Source: Ferrimonas balearica DSM 9799
GTDB lineage: Bacteria > Pseudomonadota > Gammaproteobacteria > Enterobacterales > Shewanellaceae
Assembly: GCF_000148645.1 (NCBI RefSeq)
Contig: NC_014541.1
Span: 1,116,001-1,180,000 of the forward strand
Reading direction: 5' to 3'
DNA length: 64,000 nucleotides
The notes below the pieces were generated by a model. That model did no database searches and had not been told where the DNA came from. It was given only the letters and a program-made list of their open reading frames with translations. The position numbers were made by a program, and so were the translations under genes. Positions 47,007 through 54,967 of the stretch are shown here, piece by piece; the first letter of the stretch is position 1, and each line of letters opens with the position of its first letter.

Positions 47007-47416
47007 GCGTATTGGACTGGGCATGGCTGATCGCGTTGTTGGCGCTGGTGCTCGGTAACCTGGCGCTGTTTAACTGGGCGCGCAAACGCATCGCTGGCCT
47101 GGAGCGCAAAGATGAGGCGCTCAAGACCCTGCATAAAGCCGCGCAGAAGCAGAACGATCTGCTCAAGCGCGAACTGGCGGAACTGCGCACCGGTGCCATG
47201 GGCGTGGGGAAGCGGGTTAAGGAGCTGGAGCAATCCATCTCGCTGCTGCAGGCGCGTCAGGACGAGGTGGTGCAGCAGGACCCGGAAGCGCGCCTCTACA
47301 GCCGGGCCATGAAGATGGTGGAGCTGGGTGCTGACGTGGACGAGATCATGCGCGAGTGTGAACTGCCACGGGCTGAGGCTCAGCTGCTGGTGACCCTGCA
47401 CCAACGCGGCGAGTAA
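47003..47416 (+). CDS. DUF2802-type membrane coiled-coil protein
   Basis: The protein is 137 residues from GTG 47003, with AGGAG upstream. It has an N-terminal membrane segment (about 5-24, DWAWLIALLALVLGNLALF), a long coiled coil (about 30-90) and a C-terminal helix-turn-helix-like segment, ELGADVDEIMRECELPRAEA. It matches the DUF2802 proteins that end chemotaxis operons in Vibrio, Shewanella and Pseudomonas; function not established. A terminator follows. Confidence 0.82.
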   Translation: MSVLDWAWLIALLALVLGNLALFNWARKRIAGLERKDEALKTLHKAAQKQNDLLKRELAELRTGAMGVGKRVKELEQSISLLQARQDEVVQQDPEARLYSRAMKMVELGADVDEIMRECELPRAEAQLLVTLHQRGE

Positions 47417-47434
47417 ACGCACGCAATGACGTTA

Positions 47435-47460
47435 ACGCCCCGGCTCAGTCCGGGGCGTTT
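47435..47460 (+). terminator. Terminator ending the chemotaxis operon
   Basis: ACGCCCCGG (47435-47443) pairs with CCGGGGCGT (47450-47458), then TT. It lies between convergent genes. The T-run is short on the plus strand. Confidence 0.8.
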
Positions 47461-47472
47461 TGCGTTGTGGGG

Positions 47473-47790
47473 TCAGGCTTTGGCGTCGATGCGCCGGTGG
47501 ATGTTGTTCCACTGTTCGGGAAAGCGGCCCTCCACCAGATAGGCGTAGGCGATCAGCTCCGCGATCACCACGTAGAGGGCGGGGGGAATGCTCTGGCCCA
47601 GCTCCAGCTGGCTCAGCAGGTGGGCCAGTTGGGCGTCCTGATGCACCAGCACACCGGCCTCTTCCGCGGCCTGCCGGATCTGTCGGGCCAACTCACCCTC
47701 GCCGCTGGCCACCACCTTCGGGGCGTCTTTGCCGTCGTAGCCGAGGGCGACCGCTTTGTCGGTTGCGTTGCCATGTTCAGGCCCGGGCAT
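47473..47790 (-). CDS. FlhB C-terminal-domain-like protein
   Basis: This 105-residue protein corresponds to only the cytoplasmic cleaved domain of FlhB/YscU. It has AVALGYDGKDAPKVVASGEGELARQI, then the hydrophobic/helical end ALYVVIAELIAYAYLVEGR. The NPTH autocleavage site and membrane part are absent. Stand-alone FlhB-like proteins of this kind are known in many Gram-negatives and can partly replace the FlhB C-terminal piece. It overlaps the upstream FliK-like gene by 14 bases, so the two are co-translated. Confidence 0.86.
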   Translation of the reverse strand: MPGPEHGNATDKAVALGYDGKDAPKVVASGEGELARQIRQAAEEAGVLVHQDAQLAHLLSQLELGQSIPPALYVVIAELIAYAYLVEGRFPEQWNNIHRRIDAKA

Positions 47791-49039
47791 AGGGGGTGCC
47801 TCCGTAGGTCAGTGCGGCGCTGTTGACGCCAAGTTGGCGAGGCACGTCACCCTGCCGACAGCGCAGTCCACCCACCTCCAGCCCGGCCTCAATCAGACGA
47901 CATCGCAGCGCCTCAAACTGACCGGTGACGGCGTCACTCAATGCCAACGTGCTGGCGGTGGCATCCAGAGACAGAGTGGCACTGTGGTAACGCGCTTTGA
48001 GCATCAGGTCACCGTTACTCAGTTCGAACCGCAGGGTCAGCAACCAACCCGGTTCACTCGCTTCATCGCCACCGGGATAGCGTTGCAGTGCGAGCTGCAG
48101 TTGTCGCTGTTCACGCTCCTGGCCATAGGGCAGCGCCAGATAGAGCAGGGGATTGTCCGGGTCAGACTGGCTTTGCTGCTGGAACTGGGCCAGGTCATCC
48201 ACCATGGGGGTGAGGGCCGCCAGCGCCTGTTGCCGCTGAGCGTCACTGAGCGCCTCTGTGGCGCGTCCGAGCTCAGAACGCTCGCCTCGGCCCCGCGGCA
48301 GCAGCAAACGCTGCCACAGCGTCGCCAGAGGCCCCAGAGGTGGTGCCATACGGCTGCCATAGGGAAACTGTCCCACCTGACTGAACAACGCCGCCAACAG
48401 CGCCGGATGGGCAAGCTGAGCCAGGCTGGGCAGCGGCAGCTGGCTCAGCTGACTCTGACCAAACTGTTGACCCAGGGCTTGCATCAGTTGCTGCCAGCCC
48501 GGCGTGCCCGGGCTTTCGAAGGGGCGCGGTTGGGTGCCGGAAGGGGTGACGGGCAGGGCAGGGGTGGGTGTGTCCTGCGGAGCGGCTTGCAGCGGCTGGC
48601 CTGCACCGGGGCGCACCAACTGCCACTGCCGGTTGTCGGTGATCCGCAACCACCAATCGTTTCCCGGTGGCAGCGGCAGAGGCAACGCTTGCGGGCCATT
48701 GGCCAGCATCACCACGGTTTGGCCACCCGCCTGGCGCAGCGGCAGCAGCAGTTGGCCGGTGGGCCCTGGTTGCGGCAGTGTCTGCTGAATGTTGGCCGGT
48801 ATCGGCTGAGGTGAACTTTGGCTCAGCAGTGGCCGTAGTACCCAACTGCCGCCCAGTGACTGCAGTGCTATCGCTCCCTGGGGTGGGTTGGCGGGCATCT
48901 GAAAGGACAGGGTGCGCTGTCCGGTCTGCACCTTGAGCAGGCCGGAGCTCTGTACCACTTTTGCGGCGACCAGCGTCGGTGCCAACTGGGGATTGTTGGC
49001 AGAAAGTTGCACCGAAGCTGAACCAGAGATCGGAATCAT
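47777..49039 (-). CDS. FliK-family hook-length-control-like protein
   Basis: A 420-residue Gln/Pro/Leu-rich protein. The N-terminal 230 residues are low complexity. The C-terminal part (about 300-400) resembles the FliK hook domain: LLTLRFELSNGDLMLKARYH, then RCRLIEAGLEVGGLRCRQGD. It pairs with the FlhB-like gene downstream, a pairing seen in Pseudomonas and Shewanella. The role is not clear; it may tune or duplicate the FliK-FlhB specificity switch. Confidence 0.75.
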   Translation of the reverse strand: MIPISGSASVQLSANNPQLAPTLVAAKVVQSSGLLKVQTGQRTLSFQMPANPPQGAIALQSLGGSWVLRPLLSQSSPQPIPANIQQTLPQPGPTGQLLLPLRQAGGQTVVMLANGPQALPLPLPPGNDWWLRITDNRQWQLVRPGAGQPLQAAPQDTPTPALPVTPSGTQPRPFESPGTPGWQQLMQALGQQFGQSQLSQLPLPSLAQLAHPALLAALFSQVGQFPYGSRMAPPLGPLATLWQRLLLPRGRGERSELGRATEALSDAQRQQALAALTPMVDDLAQFQQQSQSDPDNPLLYLALPYGQEREQRQLQLALQRYPGGDEASEPGWLLTLRFELSNGDLMLKARYHSATLSLDATASTLALSDAVTGQFEALRCRLIEAGLEVGGLRCRQGDVPRQLGVNSAALTYGGTPYARA

Positions 49040-49185
49040 GATGGTCTGTCTACACTATGTTGCAACAGGGCTTTTCTCGCTTCATGCAGATGATAAGCTT
49101 GTAAATTCTTTCGAGTGAAGCGGTTGATCCATTGGTGCTTAGTCCCCATATCGACCGAATACACGGAATTCTTGAGGACGTTTGG

Positions 49186-49950
49186 GTGAATAAACGGATG
49201 TTGCCGGTCAGTTGCCTGCTGGCCTCTTTGTTGGCGCTGCCACTGATGGCCAGCGCCGAAGAGGCGGTGGAACTGGAGGTCAGCTACAAGGACCCGAGAG
49301 ATCCCATTGAGCCCTTTAACCGCTTGATGTGGGACTTCAACTACCTGTTTCTTGACCGTTACCTGTTCCGGCCGGTGGTTCACGCTTACGCCGATTATGT
49401 CCCGACGCCTGCACGCGATGGCGTTGAAAACGTGGTGCGTAACCTTGATGAGCCCTTCAGTGCCGTCAACAACCTGCTGCAGGCCAAGCCGTACTGGGCA
49501 GCGAACGCCACCGCCCGTTTTCTGATCAACAGCACGTTTGGTGTCGTCGGTATCTTTGATGTGGCAGGCCATATGGGCCTGCCGCGAAAACAGGATGAAT
49601 TTGGTGAAGTGCTCGGTTACTGGGGCGTGCCCAACGGCCCCTATCTGATGTTGCCGGTGCTCGGCCCCAGTTCGGTCCGCGACGAAGTGGGGGATTACGT
49701 CGATAAACTATACTTCCCCCACAGTTTGTTTAATTTCTGGCAGCGTGCCGGTGTCTGGGCTCTGGATGGGCTTTCGGTACGCAGCAAACTGATCGATCAG
49801 GAGGCGCTGCTGGATAACGCGTTGGATCCTTACGTATTTACCAAGGAAGCGTATTTCCAGTACATCGAGTACCAGCTGTATGACGGCAATCTTCCGGAAC
49901 AGGAAGAAGAGGACGATCTGCTGGAAGACTATCTCGACGAGATCGATTGA
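49186..49950 (+). CDS. mlaA: MlaA/VacJ phospholipid-transport outer-membrane protein
   Basis: The protein is 254 residues from GTG 49186, with GAGGA seven bases upstream. The MlaA signature is clear: DPIEPFNRLMWDFNYLFLDR, VRNLDEPFSAVNNLLQAKP and a region with FGEVLGYWGVPNGPYLMLP. MlaA removes phospholipid from the outer leaflet and passes it to the Mla system. The signal peptide (MNKRMLPVSCLLASLLALPL then MASA|EE) ends in a signal-peptidase-I-type site. I see no lipobox cysteine at the cleavage site, whereas MlaA is usually a lipoprotein. Confidence 0.92.
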   Translation: MNKRMLPVSCLLASLLALPLMASAEEAVELEVSYKDPRDPIEPFNRLMWDFNYLFLDRYLFRPVVHAYADYVPTPARDGVENVVRNLDEPFSAVNNLLQAKPYWAANATARFLINSTFGVVGIFDVAGHMGLPRKQDEFGEVLGYWGVPNGPYLMLPVLGPSSVRDEVGDYVDKLYFPHSLFNFWQRAGVWALDGLSVRSKLIDQEALLDNALDPYVFTKEAYFQYIEYQLYDGNLPEQEEEDDLLEDYLDEID

Positions 49951-49990
49951 CCTTCATAACGATAACAACGTGAATTGAGGCGGTTAAGCG

Positions 49991-51109
49991 ATGCAGCTGG
50001 ATGGGCTTAAGGTGCTTGTGGTCGAGGACGACCCGGTGTTCCGTCAATTGGTCAGCGACTACTGTTCGCAGATAGGGCTGACCGTTTCGGGGGCAGAAGA
50101 TGGCCAGGAGGCACTGGAGCGTTTCCACGACGTTCAGCCTGATCTGGTTTTGGTGGACCTGTGCATGCCGCGCATGGGCGGGTTGGAGTTGCTGAAAGTG
50201 ATCTCGCGGATGGCACCGGAGATCCCCAGCATCGTCATCACCGGCAATAAGGCAATGTCCGACGTGGTTGAGGCGCTGCGCCTTGGCGCCTGGGACTACC
50301 TGATGAAGCCGCTGGCTGATCTGGCCGTGCTCAAGCAGGCGATCATCGACTGCCTGCGGGAAACCGGTGATGTGCCCGCGGCCGAACAGCCCAGCATCCC
50401 CGGCTGGGAAGACCCCGGCCAATCCATCGAGATGGCTGACAACTTTGAAGCCATCAAGCACGATACCCAAACCGCCTCCCTGATCCAGGCCCAACTCTTC
50501 CCCGCCTCACGCCAATCCCGCAAGGGGTATGACTTTGGCTACAACCTGTTTAAGAGTGAGCCGGTCAGTGACCGCCTGTGCGACGGTTTTGAGTGTGGCG
50601 AGCACTACTACTGCGCCTATCTGGCCCGGGTGCATCCCGGAGGCAACCTGGGCGCGTTTGTCAGCGTGATCATCCGCAGTTTCTTCAATCAGAAACTGAA
50701 GCGATACCGCCAGGGGGGCAGCGAAGCGATTCTGGAACCCTATGCCATGCTGGGCTATCTCAACGAGCAGCTGGTGAAGTCCGGCCTCGGTTGCACCCTC
50801 GACATCGCCTATCTGGTGTTTGACCAGCGTACCCGCCGGGTGGCCATTGGCCGCGCCGGCAACCAGATTAAGGTGTACCTGCGTTCCGATGACCTGCTGT
50901 CGCCGCTGGCACTGCCACAGAGCCCGCCCATTGGCCAAAGCAGTTGGGGCCAGCCGAACTGCCACTACCGTGATCTGGGCGCTGGTCAGGCCCTTGTCTT
51001 GCTGGAAGGGGCAAACATCGCCCGTGACAGCCTGATGGCGGAACAGTTCTCCGGCCTGCAGGATGATCTGCACGCGGGCGCCTGTCTGCAGCTGAAAAGC
51101 TCCGCCTGA
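49991..51109 (+). CDS. Response regulator with PP2C-like output domain (RssB/HsbR-type)
   Basis: A 372-residue protein. The receiver domain (1-125) has VVEDDPVFRQLV, phospho-acceptor Asp in LVLVDLCMPRMGG, a Thr in IVITGNK and Lys in YLMKPL. The C-terminal ~200 residues resemble the PP2C-like domain of RssB/HsbR regulators (YYCAYLARVHPGGNLGAFVS, FDQRTRRVAIGRAGNQIKVY). Such proteins control sigma-factor turnover or anti-sigma antagonists. No partner kinase or antagonist gene is adjacent. Confidence 0.85.
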   Translation: MQLDGLKVLVVEDDPVFRQLVSDYCSQIGLTVSGAEDGQEALERFHDVQPDLVLVDLCMPRMGGLELLKVISRMAPEIPSIVITGNKAMSDVVEALRLGAWDYLMKPLADLAVLKQAIIDCLRETGDVPAAEQPSIPGWEDPGQSIEMADNFEAIKHDTQTASLIQAQLFPASRQSRKGYDFGYNLFKSEPVSDRLCDGFECGEHYYCAYLARVHPGGNLGAFVSVIIRSFFNQKLKRYRQGGSEAILEPYAMLGYLNEQLVKSGLGCTLDIAYLVFDQRTRRVAIGRAGNQIKVYLRSDDLLSPLALPQSPPIGQSSWGQPNCHYRDLGAGQALVLLEGANIARDSLMAEQFSGLQDDLHAGACLQLKSSA

Positions 51110-51135
51110 TTGTCCCTTCTCCCTTCTCCCTTGTC

Positions 51136-51492
51136 CGTAGCGTGGGCTTTCAGCCCGCGGCTTAGGTGAATTGAACTTCCCACAACCCGTGGGCTATAAG
51201 CCCACGCTACGGTTTAACGACGCCGCTTCGTAGCGTGGGCTTCCAGCCCACGGCTCAGGTTCACTGAACTTCCAACAACCCTTGCGCTATGAGCTTACGC
51301 TACGGTTGAACGACGCCGCTTCGTAGCGTGGGCTTTCAGCCCGCGGCTTAGGTGCACTGAACTTCCGACAACCCTTGCGCTATGAGCTTACGCTACGGTT
51401 GAGCGATTCCGCTTCGTAGCGTGGGCTTATAGCCCACGGCTTAGGTGGCCTGAGCTCTCGATGGCCTGCTTCGTAGCCTGGGCTATAAGCCC
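51136..51492. repeat. REP/BIME array: four 93-bp units of paired palindromes
   Basis: Palindromic REP units with core GTAGCGTGGGC begin at 51136, 51229, 51322 and 51415, an exact 93-base period. Each forward unit (26 bases) is followed by an inverted partner: 51187-51212, 51279-51305 (degenerate, TTGCGCTATGAGCTTACG), 51372-51398 (same degenerate form) and a truncated unit at 51472-51492. The forward-inverted pairs are BIME-like and lie directly upstream of a REP-associated transposase. Confidence 0.92.
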
Positions 51493-51581
51493 TTGAAAGT
51501 TAGCCGCCCATTCCCCCGTTTGGTCACGCTCTCTTGGTACTTCCCATGAACCCGGTTAACTCTGGGCTTGGAGGTGAGTGT

Positions 51582-52103
51582 ATGAGCTATCGGCGAGTTC
51601 GAATTGCCGGTGCCACCTATTTCCTGACCATCGCTTTACGTGATCGGGATTCGGCATTATTGCTAGAGAATGTTGTGGTCTTGCGCCGAACCTTGCGACA
51701 GGTAAAGCACCGTTATCCGTTTCATATCGATGCCATGGTGGTGCTTCCTGACCATATTCATGCAATCTGGACAATGCCGAAGGGGGATGTGGATTATTCG
51801 AAGCGGGTCGGAATGATGAAAGCGCAGTTCTCGAGAGCACTCCCGCAGTCAGAATATCGTCGTGCAAGCCATAAGCAAAAAAGAGAGAAGGGCATTTGGC
51901 AAAGGCGGTTTTGGGAGCATTGGGTCCGAGGTGAGGCGGATTTCAGGGCGCATGTCGATTACATCCACATCAATCCCGTAAAGCATGGCTTGGTATTGCG
52001 CGCCTGTGACTGGCCATACAGCAGCATCCATCGATACATCCGGGACGGTTTTTTGCCGGAAGGTTGGGCAACCGACATGCCCTTAAAGGACGAAGACCGA
52101 TGA
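51582..52103 (+). CDS. REP-associated tyrosine transposase (RAYT, TnpA-REP)
   Basis: The protein is 173 residues from ATG 51582 after GGAGGTG. It is a Y1/HUH single-strand nuclease. The paired histidines are His58 and His60 in LPDHIHAIWTMP. The catalytic Tyr127 is in HVDYIHINPVKHG, and WQRRFWEHWVRGEADF is the family block. RAYTs cut and join REP palindromes like those on both sides of this gene (51136-51492 and 52135-52211). Genes of this class are usually single copy and domesticated. Confidence 0.92.
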   Translation: MSYRRVRIAGATYFLTIALRDRDSALLLENVVVLRRTLRQVKHRYPFHIDAMVVLPDHIHAIWTMPKGDVDYSKRVGMMKAQFSRALPQSEYRRASHKQKREKGIWQRRFWEHWVRGEADFRAHVDYIHINPVKHGLVLRACDWPYSSIHRYIRDGFLPEGWATDMPLKDEDR

Positions 52104-52134
52104 CGCTTAGGTAATTGGATTCGTGGTTTTGCTT

Positions 52135-52211
52135 CGTAGCGTGGGCTTTTAGCCCACGGCTTGGGGGCGCTGAACTCATTACGGCCCGTGGGCTATAAGC
52201 CCACGCTACGG
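52135..52211. repeat. REP pair downstream of the RAYT gene
   Basis: A forward REP unit (52135-52160) and an inverted unit (52186-52211) span 77 bases, the same span as the first pair of the upstream array (51136-51212). The core palindromes match those copies closely. Confidence 0.92.
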
Positions 52212-52234
52212 CTGAATGGCCAGTAACCAAACAC

Positions 52235-52265
52235 AAAAAAGCCCGGGCAATGGCCCGGGCTTTTT
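52235..52265 (-). terminator. Bidirectional terminator after the POT transporter
   Basis: GCCCGGGC (52241-52248), loop AATG, GCCCGGGC (52253-52260), with an A-run on the left and T5 on the right. It works on the minus strand for the transporter ending at 52278 and could stop transcripts from the RAYT side. Confidence 0.92.
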
Positions 52266-52277
52266 CTGTGCGTTCGA

Positions 52278-53783
52278 TTAGGAGCGCGGCATGGCTTCGT
52301 GATCAGCGGTCACGGCCACTTCCTCTTCCAGCACTTTGTCTTCGGACTTCTGCTGCGGGCCTTCGGCGCCGTGCATCCAGTCAACCAGCTTGTCTGCCAT
52401 GAAGTACAGAATCACACCGGAGATGGCCGCGGTAATCGCGATGCCACCGAAGATGGAGAGGGCGTTGGCCAGCTGCTCTTCCTTCTCGCCACTGTGGCCG
52501 ATGAAGGAACCCACGATGCCAGCAATCTTGTTGGCGGCAGCGATAAACAGGAACCAGGCACCCATCATCAGGGAGGCGATGCGCAGCGGAGCCAGCTTGG
52601 TCACCATGGACAGGCCAATCGGAGACAGACACAGCTCACCCATGGTGTGGAAGAAGTACGCGCCTACCAGCCACCACATGGAGGACTTGGCAGTCGGGTC
52701 ACCACCCATCTCAACCACAGCACCGATCATAAATACGAAGCCAACGGCCAGCAGGAACAGACCCATGGCGAATTTCACCGGGGAGTTTGGCTCTTTGTCA
52801 CCCATGCGCACCCACAGGGAGGCAATCACCGGGGCGAATACCACGATGAAGATGGCGTTCAGAGACTGGAACCAGGTGGTCGGGACTTCCCAGGTGCCGA
52901 TGGTACGGTCGGTGAACTCGTTGGTGAACAGGTTCATCAGACCACCGGCCTGCTCGAAGCCGGCCCAGAAGATGATGGTGAACAGACCCATCACCATGAT
53001 CACCTTGATGCGGTCACGCTCTTTGGCGGTCAGCGGCTCTTTCTTGGCGCTCTTCTTGTTGGCAAGGTCTTGCTTGGCGGCGGGCACATTACCGATGTCA
53101 CCCAGCAGGCGCTGAGCCCAAACGGCCTGGATGATCAGGGAGATCACCATACCGATACCGGCCAGGATAAAGCCTGCCTGCCAGTCGTTAACGAACACTT
53201 CGGCACCGTCGATAACCTGAGTGCTACCAAAGGCCTTGTAAGCCCAGGCAACCAGGAAGCCAGACAGGGCGGCACCGACGTTGATGCCCATGTAGAAGAT
53301 GGTGAAAGCACCGTCACGGCGGTGATCGCCTTCGTGGTACAGGTCACCCACCATGGTGGAGATGTTCGGCTTGAACAGACCGTTACCCAGGATCAGGACA
53401 CCCAGGCCCAGATAGAACACCTGGGTTTCCATACCAGGAATCCAGGTGTGCGGGGTACCCAGCAGGAATTGACCGATGGCCATCATCGCGCCACCAATCA
53501 TGATGGCTTTGCGCTGGCCCAGAACGTTATCGGCCAACCAACCACCGATCAGCGGAGTCAGGTATACCAGGCCGGTGAAGGTGCCATACAAAGAGAGGGC
53601 ATCAGCTTGGGTCCAACCCAGGCCACCGCCCCCTTCAGTACTTACACGGTCTACCAGATACAGCACCAGGATGGCGCGCATGGCGTAGTAACTAAAACGT
53701 TCCCAGAGTTCAGTTGTGAACAGCAGGAACAGCCCTTTGGGGTGACCAAGAAAGGTCCCGGCGTCTGGCTTGCTTGCGCTCAT
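52278..53783 (-). CDS. POT-family proton-dependent oligopeptide transporter
   Basis: A 501-residue inner-membrane protein with about 14 predicted membrane segments. The POT signature ELWERFSYYAMRAILVLYL (residues ~25-43) includes the ExxERFxYY motif for proton coupling. GGWLADNVLGQRKAIMIGG and the second POT motif FxIFYMGINVGAALSGFL follow. It imports di- and tripeptides with protons. AAGGTAA lies before the ATG at 53783. Substrate range (DtpA/B-like) is not resolved. Confidence 0.93.
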   Translation of the reverse strand: MSASKPDAGTFLGHPKGLFLLFTTELWERFSYYAMRAILVLYLVDRVSTEGGGGLGWTQADALSLYGTFTGLVYLTPLIGGWLADNVLGQRKAIMIGGAMMAIGQFLLGTPHTWIPGMETQVFYLGLGVLILGNGLFKPNISTMVGDLYHEGDHRRDGAFTIFYMGINVGAALSGFLVAWAYKAFGSTQVIDGAEVFVNDWQAGFILAGIGMVISLIIQAVWAQRLLGDIGNVPAAKQDLANKKSAKKEPLTAKERDRIKVIMVMGLFTIIFWAGFEQAGGLMNLFTNEFTDRTIGTWEVPTTWFQSLNAIFIVVFAPVIASLWVRMGDKEPNSPVKFAMGLFLLAVGFVFMIGAVVEMGGDPTAKSSMWWLVGAYFFHTMGELCLSPIGLSMVTKLAPLRIASLMMGAWFLFIAAANKIAGIVGSFIGHSGEKEEQLANALSIFGGIAITAAISGVILYFMADKLVDWMHGAEGPQQKSEDKVLEEEVAVTADHEAMPRS

Positions 53784-54209
53784 GAATGTTGATTACCTTG
53801 CGTCGTTATTATGGCCCTCTGCCGTTTTTTCCATTGACGGTAATGACTTGGCAAGGCAGTTGGGACTGTAGTGCGCAGGCCAACTGCATTGCCACCACCA
53901 GTGAAATCAAAGCTCGGCAGGGGAATGTGAACCCACAAGTTCTATCCCGATGTGGATCCGATGTCAATTTCACCGCAACGATGTTCATAAAATCGACGTA
54001 AAGCTAGATTGCTTCGGCGTTTGTAAGCGATCTCTCACAACGGCGTACCATTCCTGTACGGTTGAACGTACATTTCATTCAAATCCCGTCGGAATCTGGC
54101 CATTCATTCAGGCGTTCGCTTGCGGCAAACTTTGAGCTTGGTATCATTCAGCGTCGGTTAAGATGACTGAAATTTGTTGGTGCTTAAGTTCTGAACAAGG
54201 TGGGCCTTT
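53784..54209. other. Intergenic region between divergent POT transporter and rfaH
   Basis: In 426 bases I see a CATAAT -10-like box for the transporter on the minus strand (53808-53813), a CGTAC-N7-GTACG palindrome (54044-54060) with a third CGTAC at 54067-54071, and the rfaH promoter listed separately. Two short open frames here (53786-54001 and 53950-54135) look non-coding. Confidence 0.5.
54120..54147 (+). promoter_or_regulatory. Sigma70-like promoter of rfaH
   Basis: TTGCGG (54120-54125), 16-base spacer, TATCAT (54142-54147), about 60 bases before the rfaH ATG. Confidence 0.55.
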
Positions 54210-54701
54210 ATGCTGGGTTGGTACTTGCTTTACTGCAAAGGAAAGAAAGAAGCCACTGCCCGGGCCTATCTGGAACAACGCAATCTCAGCTGCTTCCTGC
54301 CGGAAGCCGAGGTGGAGTGCATCAAGCGAGGCAAGCGCACACTGGTGACTGCGCCGCTGTTCCCCAACTACCTTTTCGTTCGGTTCGATCCCTTTCAAAC
54401 GCCCATCACGACCGTGATGTCCGCACCCGGCGTGGCGTCGGTAGTGCGCACTGACGGCAAGATCGCCCCTATTGAAACCGCCATTGTGGTGGCCATTCGT
54501 GAGCGCCTGAAACGCGCTGCTGTCAGTTTGATGGATGCGCCAACGGCAGGGGATACGGTGGAGATCCTAGACGGGCCTTTCGCCAACCTGCAGGGGATAT
54601 TCCGGGAACCGGACGGAGATAAGCGCAGCTTATTGCTGCTGGAGATCCTGGGGCAACAGAAGCCCATCTCCATGGAAAACCAAATGTTTCGTCGTCTTTG
54701 A
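54210..54701 (+). CDS. rfaH: Transcription antitermination protein RfaH
   Basis: A 163-residue NusG-family protein. The N-terminal NGN domain has WYLLYCKGKKEATARAYLEQ, then PLFPNYLFVRFD. A C-terminal KOW-like region is GDTVEILDGPFANLQGIF. The short linker and divergent C terminus match RfaH rather than NusG. It loads at ops elements and suppresses termination in long polysaccharide operons. It is directly upstream of the O-antigen/exopolysaccharide cluster, which it presumably controls in cis. Confidence 0.92.
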   Translation: MLGWYLLYCKGKKEATARAYLEQRNLSCFLPEAEVECIKRGKRTLVTAPLFPNYLFVRFDPFQTPITTVMSAPGVASVVRTDGKIAPIETAIVVAIRERLKRAAVSLMDAPTAGDTVEILDGPFANLQGIFREPDGDKRSLLLLEILGQQKPISMENQMFRRL

Positions 54702-54834
54702 CGGCGGCAATCGTTATATTCGAAGAGCCGTAAATAAGTGCGCGAAGTGGTCAAACTCTGCTGATATTTCGTCGCTTATTGATGAGTTCTTTCAAACAAA
54801 ATCGGTTTTGCGCGCATTGGGAGCGACACCCACG

Positions 54835-54845
54835 GGCGGAGCTGT
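54835..54845 (+). promoter_or_regulatory. Degenerate ops-like element before the polysaccharide operon
   Basis: GGCGGAGCTGT resembles the RfaH-recruiting ops element GGCGGTAGCGT with one base missing and one changed. It lies 123 bases before the export gene and just after rfaH. No clear promoter was found upstream of it. Confidence 0.3.
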
Positions 54846-54967
54846 ATCTGACCGTCACCCCAAGCTATAGAAAATCGTAATACAATTATTACTTTATGGG
54901 TAAGTGTGCACTAACATCAATGGTTGGTACGCCTGCTCCTTTTGGTTTTACACTCACCTGGAACACC

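Noticed and set aside
51110-52215. CRISPR array as explanation of the 93-bp repeats
   Set aside because: The repeated units are palindromic pairs in alternate orientation with near-identical spacers, beside a RAYT gene and without cas genes; this is a REP/BIME array.
53786-54135. Two short plus-strand frames between the POT transporter and rfaH
   Set aside because: They are 61-71 codons, lack ribosome sites and cover promoter-like sequence of divergent genes.
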